DNA from: Polyporus tsugae
Taxonomy: Eukaryota; Basidiomycota; Agaricomycetes; Polyporales; Polyporaceae
NCBI GenBank assembly: GCA_024305745.1
Contig: JAHRBS010000014.1
Coordinates: 2,487,501 to 2,551,500, forward strand
Direction: 5' to 3'
Length of the DNA: 64,000 nucleotides
Part shown: positions 46,601-54,955 of the stretch, piece after piece
How the letters are laid out: every line of letters starts with the position of its first letter
How positions within the stretch are numbered: the first letter of the stretch is position 1
Notes under the pieces: generated by a model
Databases searched by the model: none
What the model saw: only the letters and a program-made list of their open reading frames with translations
What the model was told of the DNA's origin: nothing
Translations under genes and position numbers: made by a program

Positions 46601-47523
46601 TATATTTTTCCACAATACGGTTTAGCGTTCATGGTTAATTCAATCGCGTGGTCATAAGGCCGTCGTTCGGGAAGAGTGGAGAACGTCGCTTCGTCGAAGA
46701 CGTCGCGGAAATCTCGGTAGTACTCTGGAATCATTTCCTCAAACGTTTGTTCTGCCTTGGCCTCATTCTGTTTGATTGCGATTTCCATTGCTACCGACGA
46801 TTTTGCACGTATGTGGATTGATCGGGCGTCAAGCCACGATCGGGTATGTAGGGAGAAGATTCGATCACCAGCGCTGACGATGTGATGGCAAGTACTCGGG
46901 CATCGGTCGAACTCAATGGTTTTGTTCTTCCAATGTATCGACGGATTGTGATGCTCAATCCAGTCATGTCCGAGATATATGTCCATTTTGCCAAGATCAG
47001 TGACTAGAAGCGGGATTTGTTCCGCATGGTCTCCAATCTGTAGTTGTACGTCAACGTAATGCGTGATTCTACCACCTATGTTGGGGGATCCATCGGCGTT
47101 GAATACGTCAATGGGATGTGGGAATGGCTTAGGTGATAGGCCTGCACGCTGAACGAAGTTTCTATTGACACACGAACCGGTACAACCGGTATCGCAGAGA
47201 GCCTTGGTGTCGTAAACCTGAAGAGTTTCTAGGTTTTTGATCATGACCGGTATGTCTAGTTGTTTGCTTCCGGTACCGCGTGTGACTTTGAAGTACGTCG
47301 GTCCGTAAGACATTACTCGGATGGCGTTAATGGGCGCACTAGGGGTTTTTTCGATTTTTTTGTTATTTTTGGACGAGAAATTAAGCACGGGTTCTAACCC
47401 GCCGCGCTGATCGTTGCCTGTAGGTTGGCTCCGATGATCAGTCGTCTCGTTATTTTTAATAAGTATAGTACGTAACTGGGTAGGGTGGGGAATGGTGGAG
47501 TTGTCCGGTGAATAAGTAGGCAT
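43663..47523 (-). CDS. Ty3 Pol: protease, RT, RNase H, integrase, chromodomain
   Basis: An intact frame of 1286 residues. The aspartic protease active site CDTGCTG is at residue 111. Reverse transcriptase motifs include YTKLDIRWGYNNIRI and the catalytic VIVYLDDIIICT near residue 455. RNase H begins at about LKVECDASNFAIGAELS. The integrase has an HHCC finger (GHPGAAKTQDL to CITCQ) and the DDE core (TMDYMTGLP, WSDRGPTLV, NQEIQTYL). A chromodomain near residue 1180-1230 (VESILDSKI, HYLVQWCGLTRADREWV) would direct integration to marked chromatin. Its frame differs from gag and starts 95 bases after the gag stop, so it is probably reached by internal initiation or frameshifting. It looks functional. 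Confidence 0.96.
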   Translation of the reverse strand: MPTYSPDNSTIPHPTQLRTILIKNNETTDHRSQPTGNDQRGGLEPVLNFSSKNNKKIEKTPSAPINAIRVMSYGPTYFKVTRGTGSKQLDIPVMIKNLETLQVYDTKALCDTGCTGSCVNRNFVQRAGLSPKPFPHPIDVFNADGSPNIGGRITHYVDVQLQIGDHAEQIPLLVTDLGKMDIYLGHDWIEHHNPSIHWKNKTIEFDRCPSTCHHIVSAGDRIFSLHTRSWLDARSIHIRAKSSVAMEIAIKQNEAKAEQTFEEMIPEYYRDFRDVFDEATFSTLPERRPYDHAIELTMNAKPYCGKIYPMTLDEQQALDVFLEENLSTGRIRPSKSSWGAPFFFVKKKDGKLRPVQDYRQLNALTKKNVYPLPLMLQILDRLKGAQYYTKLDIRWGYNNIRIVEGDEEKAAFITNRGLYEPLVMFFGLTNSPATFQMMMNSIFQDLILRGKVIVYLDDIIICTADLEEHRRIVRQVLQILRDNHLTCKPQKCEFETQETEYLGHIITPGEIRMDPGKVKGVTDWPVPTCKRDVQSFLGFANFYRRFIKDFSKIAGPMNRLTGLNVWTWTPEHQLAFEGIKDAITHAPVLAIPNDTDPLKVECDASNFAIGAELSQCQNGLWKPIAFLSHSLTPAQKGYEIWDREMLSVITALQEWRHFLQNAREFEVHNDHKNLEYFRKPQRLNARQARWATTLANYHFKLHHKPGRTMGKVDALSRRVDHETGPVIENFTLLKEHWFAASHTIDGADNLKKMCLEHVDLYDRLVVEKLGKDNDWELAEDGLIYRRGKMVVPNHSELRGRVIASHHDSIAAGHPGAAKTQDLVMRSYWWPSIRKDVAKYVAGCITCQRVKIDRQPRAAPLHPNPIPDQNWQFVTMDYMTGLPECNGHDAILVFVDMKSKDYIAIPCSKTLDSEGQARLFIKHVVVPHSLPKRIWSDRGPTLVSSFTKEVYRQMGIEGNPSTAYHPQTDGQTKRMNQEIQTYLRIFINHKQDDWVEWLPLAEFAYRCRVHASTGMSPFFMTHGHEPNTGVETLKDGINESAKQFAERMQHIGKQAAQALEIAQEAMKRHYDKHRQPSRDYKIGDYVYIDAQNFPTDRPNKKLEDKRYGPFRVEEKVGASAYRLKLPPKWKLRHPVFNEVLLTPAHDPEFPNQGKTSREVPTLLEPDREVESILDSKIMEGSGRSRKVHYLVQWCGLTRADREWVSSDTDELQTDEAKKLITAFYAANKFAPRIHVRYLLTATDKHGQIITYDTDSYDFWTRRYNDWKRRNPNESDTQPDYVRRFAYD

Positions 47524-47618
47524 AGGTATAGTACAACCCGGAACGGGTACATCCGAGTCCAGGACAGAAAACCGGTTCTGAAAACTATTGTAAAGTGATG
47601 GTCGCCACGTATGTGCGC

Positions 47619-48914
47619 TTACGTGGGACCGTAGGGAAAATGCTGCTCGTATTCGTCCATCTGTTGCTGTATCTCATTGTATCCATCCATGTATTCCTCC
47701 GGTGCATGTTGTGGCTCTGGGTCCTCGTGATAGGTAGGGACCGTTACCCCGGCAATCTGTGCAAGGAAGTCCTCGGGGTCTTCTTGATGGAAACGTCTGA
47801 CCTCTTCGAGGAATTCTTCGCGACTGTCGCGTTCTTCCCACCGGCGTTTCTGCACCGCGGCGGCGCCAGTTCGGTTGGGAATGTGCCACATGTCTCCGCA
47901 CGAGCCCTTCTCGGTCTGCTTTGCGCCACACTTTCGGCATGGTCGGGCCCTGAGCTGATCAATGTCCATCGGCTGTCCGGCTCCTCCATACGTGACCCCG
48001 GTGCCTGTGCGTCTGTCTCCCGGCATCGTGGGTACTTGGGGATGTGGTGGGTAGTACGGTCGGGGCGGAGGGTATTGCTGGGTTGAGGCATATGGCGGAT
48101 ACCTTGGGGGCGGGAATGCTGGGTCATGTTCCGGGTATCATGATTGGTATCGTGGCCCGGGTCCCGGGTAACGTGGGAACGGGTTCCCATATCGCGGGGG
48201 AGCGTTTGGTGGTGGGTAACGAGGTGGAGCACGTGGGGGTGGCTGTTGCGGGGGTGGTCGACGTGTGAAATCACAGATCTGGCGGTTGAAGATGATGCGA
48301 TCGTTGTCCATGGCGATAATCGTAGATTTCCATTGGGCGTAGGTGACAGGCTTTACCGGCATCGTGCTGATCGCAACTAGGTAGCTGGATGGTAGCGCGT
48401 TTTTGAGCCGGTAAATATTGTTAGCCGTGTCTTTGTTTTCCGTAGCACGGGCTGTCAGATCTTCCCATTCGTCAAAGAAGTCTTCGGCCCGGCGATTGCC
48501 CATATGAATCTGATCGAGTGCGATGATTGCGTCGTTAACGTAGTTTATTGGTCTAAACTTCGCTGTCAACTCGGCCCAGAACGCTGCTACGTCCGGGTAG
48601 TTCCATCTATTCCCATTTGCCACAAACTTGTCCTCTACAAGATTACGCTTCCATCTGTTCACGGTCGTACCGCGAATCAACCCTAAGACGGCAGATATTG
48701 CTGGATCTTTGTCCAGGCCGGCCACGTAGACCTGGACGTCAGACTTCCATTGTTCGAAGTCTGGGCTGAGGCCGTCGAAGTACTCGGGCTGGGCGAGTCT
48801 AGGTGGGGCATGGTTCCTACCTCCGCGTTGGGGTTGGGTTGCCGCGATGAAGTTTGCGATCTCCCCCGAGATCCATGCTTGCGTTGCCGCGTCGAATGAA
48901 AATGTTTGCGCCAT
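47619..48914 (-). pseudogene. Ty3 gag, one in-frame TGA
   Basis: Starts at 48914 (MAQTFSFDAATQAW) with a capsid-type retrotrans_gag region (YFDGLSPDFEQWKSDVQVYV, FWAELTAKFRPINY). A Pro/Arg/Tyr-rich linker follows (PPRYPPPNAPPRYG). A TGA at 48138-48140 falls inside this linker, and the same frame goes on with YPEHDPAFPPPRYPPYA to the nucleocapsid segment PCRKCGAKQTEKGSCGDMWH and a stop at 47619. The composition is the same on both sides, so gag was about 430 residues and the TGA probably arose from CGA. Alternatively the stop is read through. The knuckle is atypical: the spacing is not the usual CX2CX4HX4C. Confidence 0.82.
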
Positions 48915-49630
48915 TGCTCGATGAGCGCGGGGTGGTTGGCTGATGCCGGCGGTTTGGATGGGAGGTTGGATGGGGTTTTGGGAAGCGGGTAGGGGTCCTG
49001 TGGCCGTGAGGGGAGCGCGGAGATTGAGATTCTCGAGGGCACGGATGAATCCGTCTGAGTCAGATCTATGACGTCTGGAAGGTTCCTGATCGTCGTCTGA
49101 GTCTGTTGGAGGCGAGGGTTCTTCCGGGAGTTCTCGGTATTCGAATCGGCTACTTCCGGCGACCGGGGACGCTTCCGTGGATCTCGCGGCGGGGATGGGG
49201 ATGTGTGCGACAGGTGGGGTGGGTTCTCGCTGACGTTCGGGACGGGTGCGTGGGTACGGACTTCCGGGGCGTGCAACGGGCTCAGGGGTCGGCTGACGCG
49301 CACAAGTTCTTGGGTGAGTTGCTCCAGGTACCGGAGCTGTTGGTTCCGATGGCGGTTCGCGCGGGATTGGGATGTATTCTGGGAGTTGGAAGGCGATGGG
49401 GTTCTGGCTGTGGTACCGGTTAGGACACGGTTGTTTGGGGCACTGGTGGAGATCGCCGTCAAAGAGGTATGCGTCAACTCTGACGTCGTCGGATTTCTGG
49501 AATTGACAGTGCCGCTGTCCTGCGCAAGCCGTGTTGCCCTAGCTTCCCGCGCGTTTATAGCGCGGACGACCGGTGGAGGGGATGGAGATGGAGTTGGATA
49601 TGATTCAAGCAGCAGATCCCAAGGGTCCAT
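48683..49630 (-). CDS. Extra ORF of Ty3 element (315 aa), overlaps gag
   Basis: Starts MDPWDLLLESYPTPSPSPPP and is Ser/Thr/Pro/Arg-rich throughout. A VIDLTQTDSS segment near residue 190 looks like a SUMO-interaction motif (hydrophobic core followed by acidic/Ser). It contains no Cys/His finger and no membrane segment. The last 232 bases overlap gag in another frame. No homologue is known to me. It may be an accessory protein of the element or an N-terminal extension joined to Gag by frameshifting. Confidence 0.6.
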   Translation of the reverse strand: MDPWDLLLESYPTPSPSPPPVVRAINAREARATRLAQDSGTVNSRNPTTSELTHTSLTAISTSAPNNRVLTGTTARTPSPSNSQNTSQSRANRHRNQQLRYLEQLTQELVRVSRPLSPLHAPEVRTHAPVPNVSENPPHLSHTSPSPPRDPRKRPRSPEVADSNTENSRKNPRLQQTQTTIRNLPDVIDLTQTDSSVPSRISISALPSRPQDPYPLPKTPSNLPSKPPASANHPALIEQWRKHFHSTRQRKHGSRGRSQTSSRQPNPNAEVGTMPHLDSPSPSTSTASAQTSNNGSLTSRSTWPAWTKIQQYLPS

Positions 49631-49751
49631 TTACTAAATGCAAAGAAGGTGCAGGTAAGCGTACGTGACGAGATGTAGGTTACACTAGCAGTTTTACCGC
49701 GGTATGGCTAACCAGGGTCTCCTGCGCCGAGTTGTGACACGTGGTCACTGA

Positions 49752-50327
49752 CTACTCGGTTGGAATGGATACGTGTAAGATAGCGGTCTGGTCGGTAACG
49801 TAAGGTATAAGAGAAATGTGAAATACCCAATAGGTGGGTTGTATGGATACGGTGATGCCGTAAAGAGAGTAGGCGGGAGTTGTTGGGGTGGCAGGGAAGC
49901 GGAAGATGACGTGTCCGGGAAGGACGGGGTAGAGGGAGCGTGGGACGTATGCCGTAACTTCTGTTCCTTGGAACAGCGGGGTGTTGACCCTTGTTTGGAT
50001 GAAGGTGGCGTGCGCGGGGTTGACGTGTCGGGATACGGCGATGTGAACGGGGATGCCGGCGTCTGAGTCGGAGTCAGAGTTGGAGTCTACGGCAGTGGCG
50101 GAGTCGGAATCGGAATCTGAATTGATGAGGGGGCTTGGGGATCGGTGATGAAGGTGCGGGGGCGGAATTGGGATGGGCGGTGTCGACGACGGAGACGGCG
50201 GCGGCGAGTCGGTGAGGGTGTCTATGGGGACGAGGTGATGGGTGGTGCTGTCGGCGAGACGCACGACGAGCGGGGTGTTCGGGACGGGGAGAGAGGTAGA
50301 GGATGATGAGGACGCCACGGTTGGCAA
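49752..50327 (-). CDS. Extra ORF of Ty3 element (191 aa), directly after the 5' LTR
   Basis: Begins 34 bases inside the primer site (MPTVASSSSSTSLPVPN). It has a Pro-rich stretch, an acidic-Ser run (NSDSDSDS, SNSDSDSDAG; CK2-like sites) near residue 80, and an ordered, beta-rich-looking C-terminal half (HATFIQTRVNTPLFQGTEVT, GHVIFRFPATP, SLYGITVSIQPTYWVFHISL). It is the first frame of the predicted element transcript. Not a recognised retrotransposon domain. Confidence 0.6.
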   Translation of the reverse strand: MPTVASSSSSTSLPVPNTPLVVRLADSTTHHLVPIDTLTDSPPPSPSSTPPIPIPPPHLHHRSPSPLINSDSDSDSATAVDSNSDSDSDAGIPVHIAVSRHVNPAHATFIQTRVNTPLFQGTEVTAYVPRSLYPVLPGHVIFRFPATPTTPAYSLYGITVSIQPTYWVFHISLIPYVTDQTAILHVSIPTE

Positions 50328-50360
50328 CGAAGATGGTGCGCTGTAGGTCGAGGAAAGGGT

Positions 50361-50371
50361 AGCTTCGAGTT
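50361..50371 (-). other. Primer-binding site, self-priming type
   Basis: One base after the 5' LTR, the minus strand reads AACTCGAAGCT. The reverse complement, AGCTTCGAGTT, occurs in the LTR at 50437-50427, about 33 bases after the start of a TATATAAA box (50470-50463). That is where transcription should start. The first 11 bases of the mRNA would therefore pair with the primer site, as described for Tf1 and related chromoviruses. Confidence 0.75.
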
Positions 50372-50372
50372 A

Positions 50373-50565
50373 TGATAAGGTCAGACCTCACGCTAGCAAT
50401 AAGCGGAAGACTGGGGACTAAAGACCAACTCGAAGCTGGGGAATTACCGCAGCTTCGAGGGGTTTATATATTGTATTGGAGCCTGCGCACGGACCAGGTG
50501 CTTCAGGGCAGGTCGTACAGGTCGTTACAGGTGGTATTACTAATTATAGAAGTCGTATCGTAACA
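50373..50565 (-). repeat. 5' LTR of the Ty3 element
   Basis: 193 bp. In element orientation it carries TATATAAA, then CCCCTCGAAGCTG...CCCCAGCTTCGAG, an inverted repeat whose second arm is the predicted transcript start. It is followed after one base by the primer site. Confidence 0.95.
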
Positions 50566-50570
50566 AACAC
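50566..50570 (+). repeat. Ty3 target-site duplication, right copy
   Basis: AACAC; LINE-A ORF2 resumes directly after it in frame. Confidence 0.92.
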
Positions 50571-53500
50571 AGCCATCTCCTCCAATGCCTGGCATCCCGT
50601 CAATGTCCCATCACCTGATGTCACGGCCATCACACTCACCTCGGGCGGGCAGCGGATTCACCTTCTCAACCTCTATGTGGACGGCGGACATGACCGGGCG
50701 ATCCATGCGGCGGCACGTGCAACAAGCAGGCTGGCCGGCGAGGGCGGAGGTGCCAACCCCGATACTACTGACCATATCATTTGGCTAGGGGATTTCAACT
50801 GGCATAGCCCTGTCTGGGATGAGCCCCGAAACCACCATCTGTTTCCGCCCCAGGCTGTTGACCGCTCACAGCATCTCCTCCGCCGGCTCGCGGACTTCGG
50901 GCTAAAGATGGCCCTCCCAGCTGGCATCCCCACCCTGGAGGCGATGCGGTCCAAGAATCTGACTCGTCTGGACAATGTTTTCTGCACCACGGACATTCTG
51001 GACTCCCTCAGCTCCTGCAAGACTGCCCCACACCTCTGGCCAGCAAAGACGGACCATTTTCCGGTGCTCACAATCTTTGACATCCCTCTAGCTGCTGCAA
51101 ACCTGCCGAAGAGGCGCAACTTTCGCGAGGTCGATTGGGCGGCCTTCAACTCAGCACTCTGGGCAGCCCTTCGCGCTCGACCACTGCCGGAGAGGATCCG
51201 GACTACTGCCGACTTCGACCTTTTCCTGGGAGGCGTCACCGCAGCAATCAAATCCGCGGTGGAGAAGGAGGTACTGTTCACCAGCCCGACCCCATTCTCA
51301 CAATGCTGGTGGTCGAAGGACCTCACTATGATGCGTCAGGAGAAGCAGCGGGCTGGGCGGGCATCTTTCTGCCACCGCGGGGACCCCTCTCACGAGTCCC
51401 ATATGGAGTATCGGTGGGTGCGCAATGTGTATGCAGAACGCATCAAGTACGCCCGCAAGGACTGCTGGACGGCCTTCCTTGACGACACGGATGCCCACTC
51501 AATCTGAACAGCACACCGGTTCCTCAAGCAGGGTCAGACGGACAGCGGCAGCACGCGGATCCCACCACTGAAGGCTATCGATGACAACACGTGTATCCTC
51601 ACAGACAATGCTGCAAAGGGGTAGGAGTTTCACAAGGCTTTCTTCCTCCCTCCAGGGCCCGACCCCCCGTTCACCCCAGATTCTGACTACCCGCCTCCGA
51701 GCTTCGAATTTACTGACATCTCTGACAATCAGGTGGAGTGGGCTATTAGCTCGCTCCGCTCCTTCAAGGCACCCGGGCCGGATGGTGTACCGAATGAGGT
51801 GTATGTACACTGCAGCGTTACGCTCACCCCCCTCCTTGGCAGGCTATTCTGTGCCACGTTCGACCTCAACTACTATCCGGACATCTGGAAGGTTTCAGAC
51901 ACTGTCGTGCTGCACAAACCGGGCAAGTCCGACTACACGACGGCGAAGGCGCACCGCCCAATAGCGCTTCTTAACTGCATGTCCAAGATTCTTTCCCGCT
52001 GTGTTGCTGATGTGCTTGTTTTTCATGCAGAGAAGAAGTCCCTCCTTGCTAACTATCAGTTTGGCGGGCGAGCCGGCCGCACCATGACTGACTCTATCCA
52101 CCTTGTCACCAAGACCGTCAAGGATGCTTGGCGGCGAGGCAAGGTTGCCTCGGTCCTCTTTCTAGACATCAAGTCCGCCTTTCTGGCTGCCACCCCGGAA
52201 CAGCTCTTCCATGACATGCGCATGCGTGGAGTGCCGAAGATAATCGTGGAGTGGCTGCGTGAGAAGCTGCGCGGCCGCCGCACGCGCCTCAAGTTCGACA
52301 ACTATATCTCAGAGCTCCTTGACATCATCAGCGGGATCGACCAGGGGTGCCCACTGTCAGTCATCCTCTATAGTTTCTTCAACTCCGCACTTATCGACAG
52401 CGCATGGCGCAAGAACGGAGAGACAGCGGTCGGCTCCATGGACGATGTTGCACTCATCGCGATAGGTCATACCTTTGTGGAGGCACATACTAAACTGATT
52501 GAGTTTTTTGCCCGTCCAGGTGGTGCGAATGACTGGTCGGTCTCGCACAACTCACAGTTCTCCCTGGAGAAGTTTGGTCTGCTGAACATGACCCGGCGGG
52601 CAGCTGACTCCCTCGGCCCCACGCTGCAGCTCGGGCAAGCAACCATTGCTCCGACCACCTGCCACCATTTTCTGGGCCTCCTCCTCGACCACCGCCTCCG
52701 CTTCCATCAGCACGTCTCAGCAGCCCTCGGCAAGGGACTCGTCTGGGTCTCCTCCCTCCGGCGGCTTGCTCGCTCCCGCTATGGCCTCGCGCCATCTCTC
52801 ATTCGTCGCCTCTACCTCGCGGTTGCGGTCCCCAGCATGCTCTATGCAGTCGACACCTTCATCACCCCTGTCAGCAAGCCAGAGGGTGCAAAGTGGGGCC
52901 AGGGGTCTGTCGGAGCAGTCAAAAAGCTCTCCCATGTGCAGCGTGAAGCTCTGCTGCTCATTACAGGTGCGATGCGCACCACAGCCACTGACATCATGAC
53001 AGTGCATGCAGACCTGCTTCCCTTCCCTCTCCTGGTCGACAAACTCTGCCAGCGCGCAACAATCCACATGTGCACGCTCCCTTCCTCCCATCCACTCGCA
53101 CCACACATCCGCACCGCAGCAGCGCGCTATGTCAAGCGCCACCGCTCTGCCCTGCATGAGCTCACACATGCATACGTTGCCGCGGATGCCCCGGCCCGCA
53201 TGGAGAAGGTCCAGCCGGTCCGCCACCCCCCCGACTGGCAGCCCCCCATCCGCGCCCACATCATTGACTCACACGATGATGCAATGGATGATGATGAAGC
53301 CTGGGTGCGGCGGCACGGGGTGATAGTATACTCGGATGGTTCAGAGATAGGAGGCAAGGTTGGAGCGGCGGCGGTCTTGTTGCGTCGGGGTGCCACACGC
53401 CCACGCATCCTTCGCTGCCACCTGGGCCCTGCCACTGAGCACGGTATCTATGAGGCGGAAATAGTAGGATCAATACTGGGCGCGGAGCTCCTACGCACAG

Positions 53501-54333
53501 AGCGGAGCCCTGCCAGTGAACCCTCAGTCGCCCTCGACAATAGGTCATCCATCGAGGCATCCCAGCAGCTACGTCCACGCCCCTCGCACTATCTCACTGA
53601 CTACCTCCACTCCAGAGCTCAGCTACTTCACAACCAGGGTGGCAACACACAGGATTCCGACCCGGGGCTCACTCTGCGGTGGGTGCCGGGCCACACTGGC
53701 ATCAAGGGCAATGAGATCGCCGACCGTGAGGCGAAGCGGGCTGTGAAGCGGGCGGAGAACTCAAGTGCGGCTAGGTCGCTGCCGCACCTGCTTCATGCCC
53801 CACTCCCGGTCAGCGCAACCAAAGCTAAGCTAACCCACCTACAGACACTTTCCAGGCGGGCAGCTAAGGACTGGCGTACATCGTCAAGGGGGCGACAGTT
53901 CCTCAGTGTCGACCCCTCTCTCCCGTCTCCTAAGTATATGGCAGCAACTCGGTCACTCTCCAGACGGCAGGCCGCCGTTATCTTCCAGCTACGCACCGGT
54001 CATGCCCCACTCAACAGCCACCTGCATCGCATATCACGCGCTCCCTTGCGAACCTGCCCGGAGTGCGGCAATGCCCCAGAGACGGTCCTCCACTTTGTCC
54101 TAGTCTGCCCAGCCTTTGCCCACGCGCGCGCAATGTATCTCTCTGGCATGGGGCGGCGCAGTCGGGATCTCTCAGCACTCTTGGGCTCACCCAAGGCATT
54201 CCGTCCCCTCCTCCAGTATATCGGTGCAACGCGCCGGCTGGCGCAGACTTTCGGCGATGTGTCCCCTCAGGCTGCAGCGCGCCGTCGCAACCAGGACAAC
54301 CCTTGCCAGCGGGCCACCCACCCATCACAATAA
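50571..54333 (+). pseudogene. LINE-A ORF2, main part (endonuclease, RT, RNase H), two stops
   Basis: Continues the endonuclease (IIWLGDFNWHSPVWDEPRN, NLTRLDNVFC, KTDHFPVL) and passes into reverse transcriptase (FKAPGPDGVPNEVY, KAHRPIALLNCMSKILSRC, SVLFLDIKSAFLA, GIDQGCPLSVILY). RNase H follows (VIVYSDGSEIG, YEAEIVGSIL, RWVPGHTGIKGNEIADREAK), then a terminal finger (CPECGNAPETVLHFVLVC). Two in-frame stops, TGA at 51505 and TAG at 51622, lie between endonuclease and RT; each needs one transition from a sense codon. The RT catalytic loop reads GSMDDVALIA, with Ser where an aromatic residue (F/Y/W) is usual. The 866 residues after the second stop are open. Confidence 0.92.
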
Positions 54334-54945
54334 TTTTCCACCGCTGTTTGCATGTGCCCCCGGCTGACTTCTTTCTATCTACAGACGCGCCCGTCTGATC
54401 GTGCCGGCCCTAGAGGCGGTGGCTCCCCCCTTCTCATCTACATCTCTCTGTAGTGTAGCGACTTGCGGCATTGCTTGTACCCGAGATTCAGTCGATCCCA
54501 CGGACTTGTGCGTTGCGGGCGTCTGCCTGCTCTAGGGACGGGGGAATTCTGACAAACGGCGGGGCAACCGCTGTACGTACTCCTGACCGCGGCAAGAGGC
54601 TGGACCCAGGGACTCAAATGTACCCATTGGGCGGCAGGTTTATAGCTCGCTCCCTTGCCTTTGTTGGCCGGGAGGGGACAGACGGCCGCAACGCACACTT
54701 CCTGAGCCCTGCCCTTCAATACCTACCTTCCATCGCGTACCCACACCCACCTCTCCCTGCGTTACAGTGTGCCCCCGGCACCGTCGTTAATGCTACTCCC
54801 CCCTTGTCATCCCCCTTGAATGCACGGGCCTCCAGGCCCCTTGTATAGCTGACCTCCATCTTTGCACAGTAGCTACCACATGTATTTAATGCCTACCATG
54901 AGGCACGGCCTCGCAGGGCAATAAACGGGATTGAGAAAGAAAGAA
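54334..54945 (+). other. LINE-A 3' UTR and A-rich end
   Basis: About 610 bp after the ORF2 stop, without coding motifs. AATAAA at 54920 is followed by GAGAAAGAAAGAAAGG, the end of the element. The target copy AGGACTCACC follows. Confidence 0.75.
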
Positions 54946-54955
54946 AGGACTCACC

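Larger units (their letters stand above)
43393..50565 (-). mobile_element. Ty3/gypsy chromovirus inserted in LINE-A ORF2
   Basis: A 7173-bp element in minus orientation with 193-bp LTRs at both ends that I read as identical, beginning TG and ending CA in plus orientation. It carries, from its 5' end, a primer site, two extra ORFs, gag (one in-frame stop), an intact pol with a C-terminal chromodomain, and a polypurine tract. The identical LTRs show that it is the youngest of the three elements and recent on an evolutionary scale. Confidence 0.96.
32309..54945 (+). mobile_element. LINE-A, Tad-like non-LTR retrotransposon (host of two insertions)
   Basis: LINE-A is on the plus strand and is interrupted twice. 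Its own parts are 32309-32922, 41941-43392 and 50571-54945, about 6.4 kb together. It has a leader of about 150 bp, ORF1 with zinc knuckles, ORF2 with APE-type endonuclease, reverse transcriptase, RNase H and a terminal CCHC finger, then a 3' UTR of about 610 bp with AATAAA at 54920 and an A-rich end. The frames on both sides of each insertion are in register once the insertion and one target copy are discounted. The 5' boundary rests on the proposed target duplication and is less certain than the 3' end. Confidence 0.85.

Noticed and set aside
50340..50372. tRNA-type primer site for the Ty3 element
   Set aside because: The sequence after the LTR does not begin with TGG and does not resemble a tRNA 3' end; the 11-nt self-complement explains it better.
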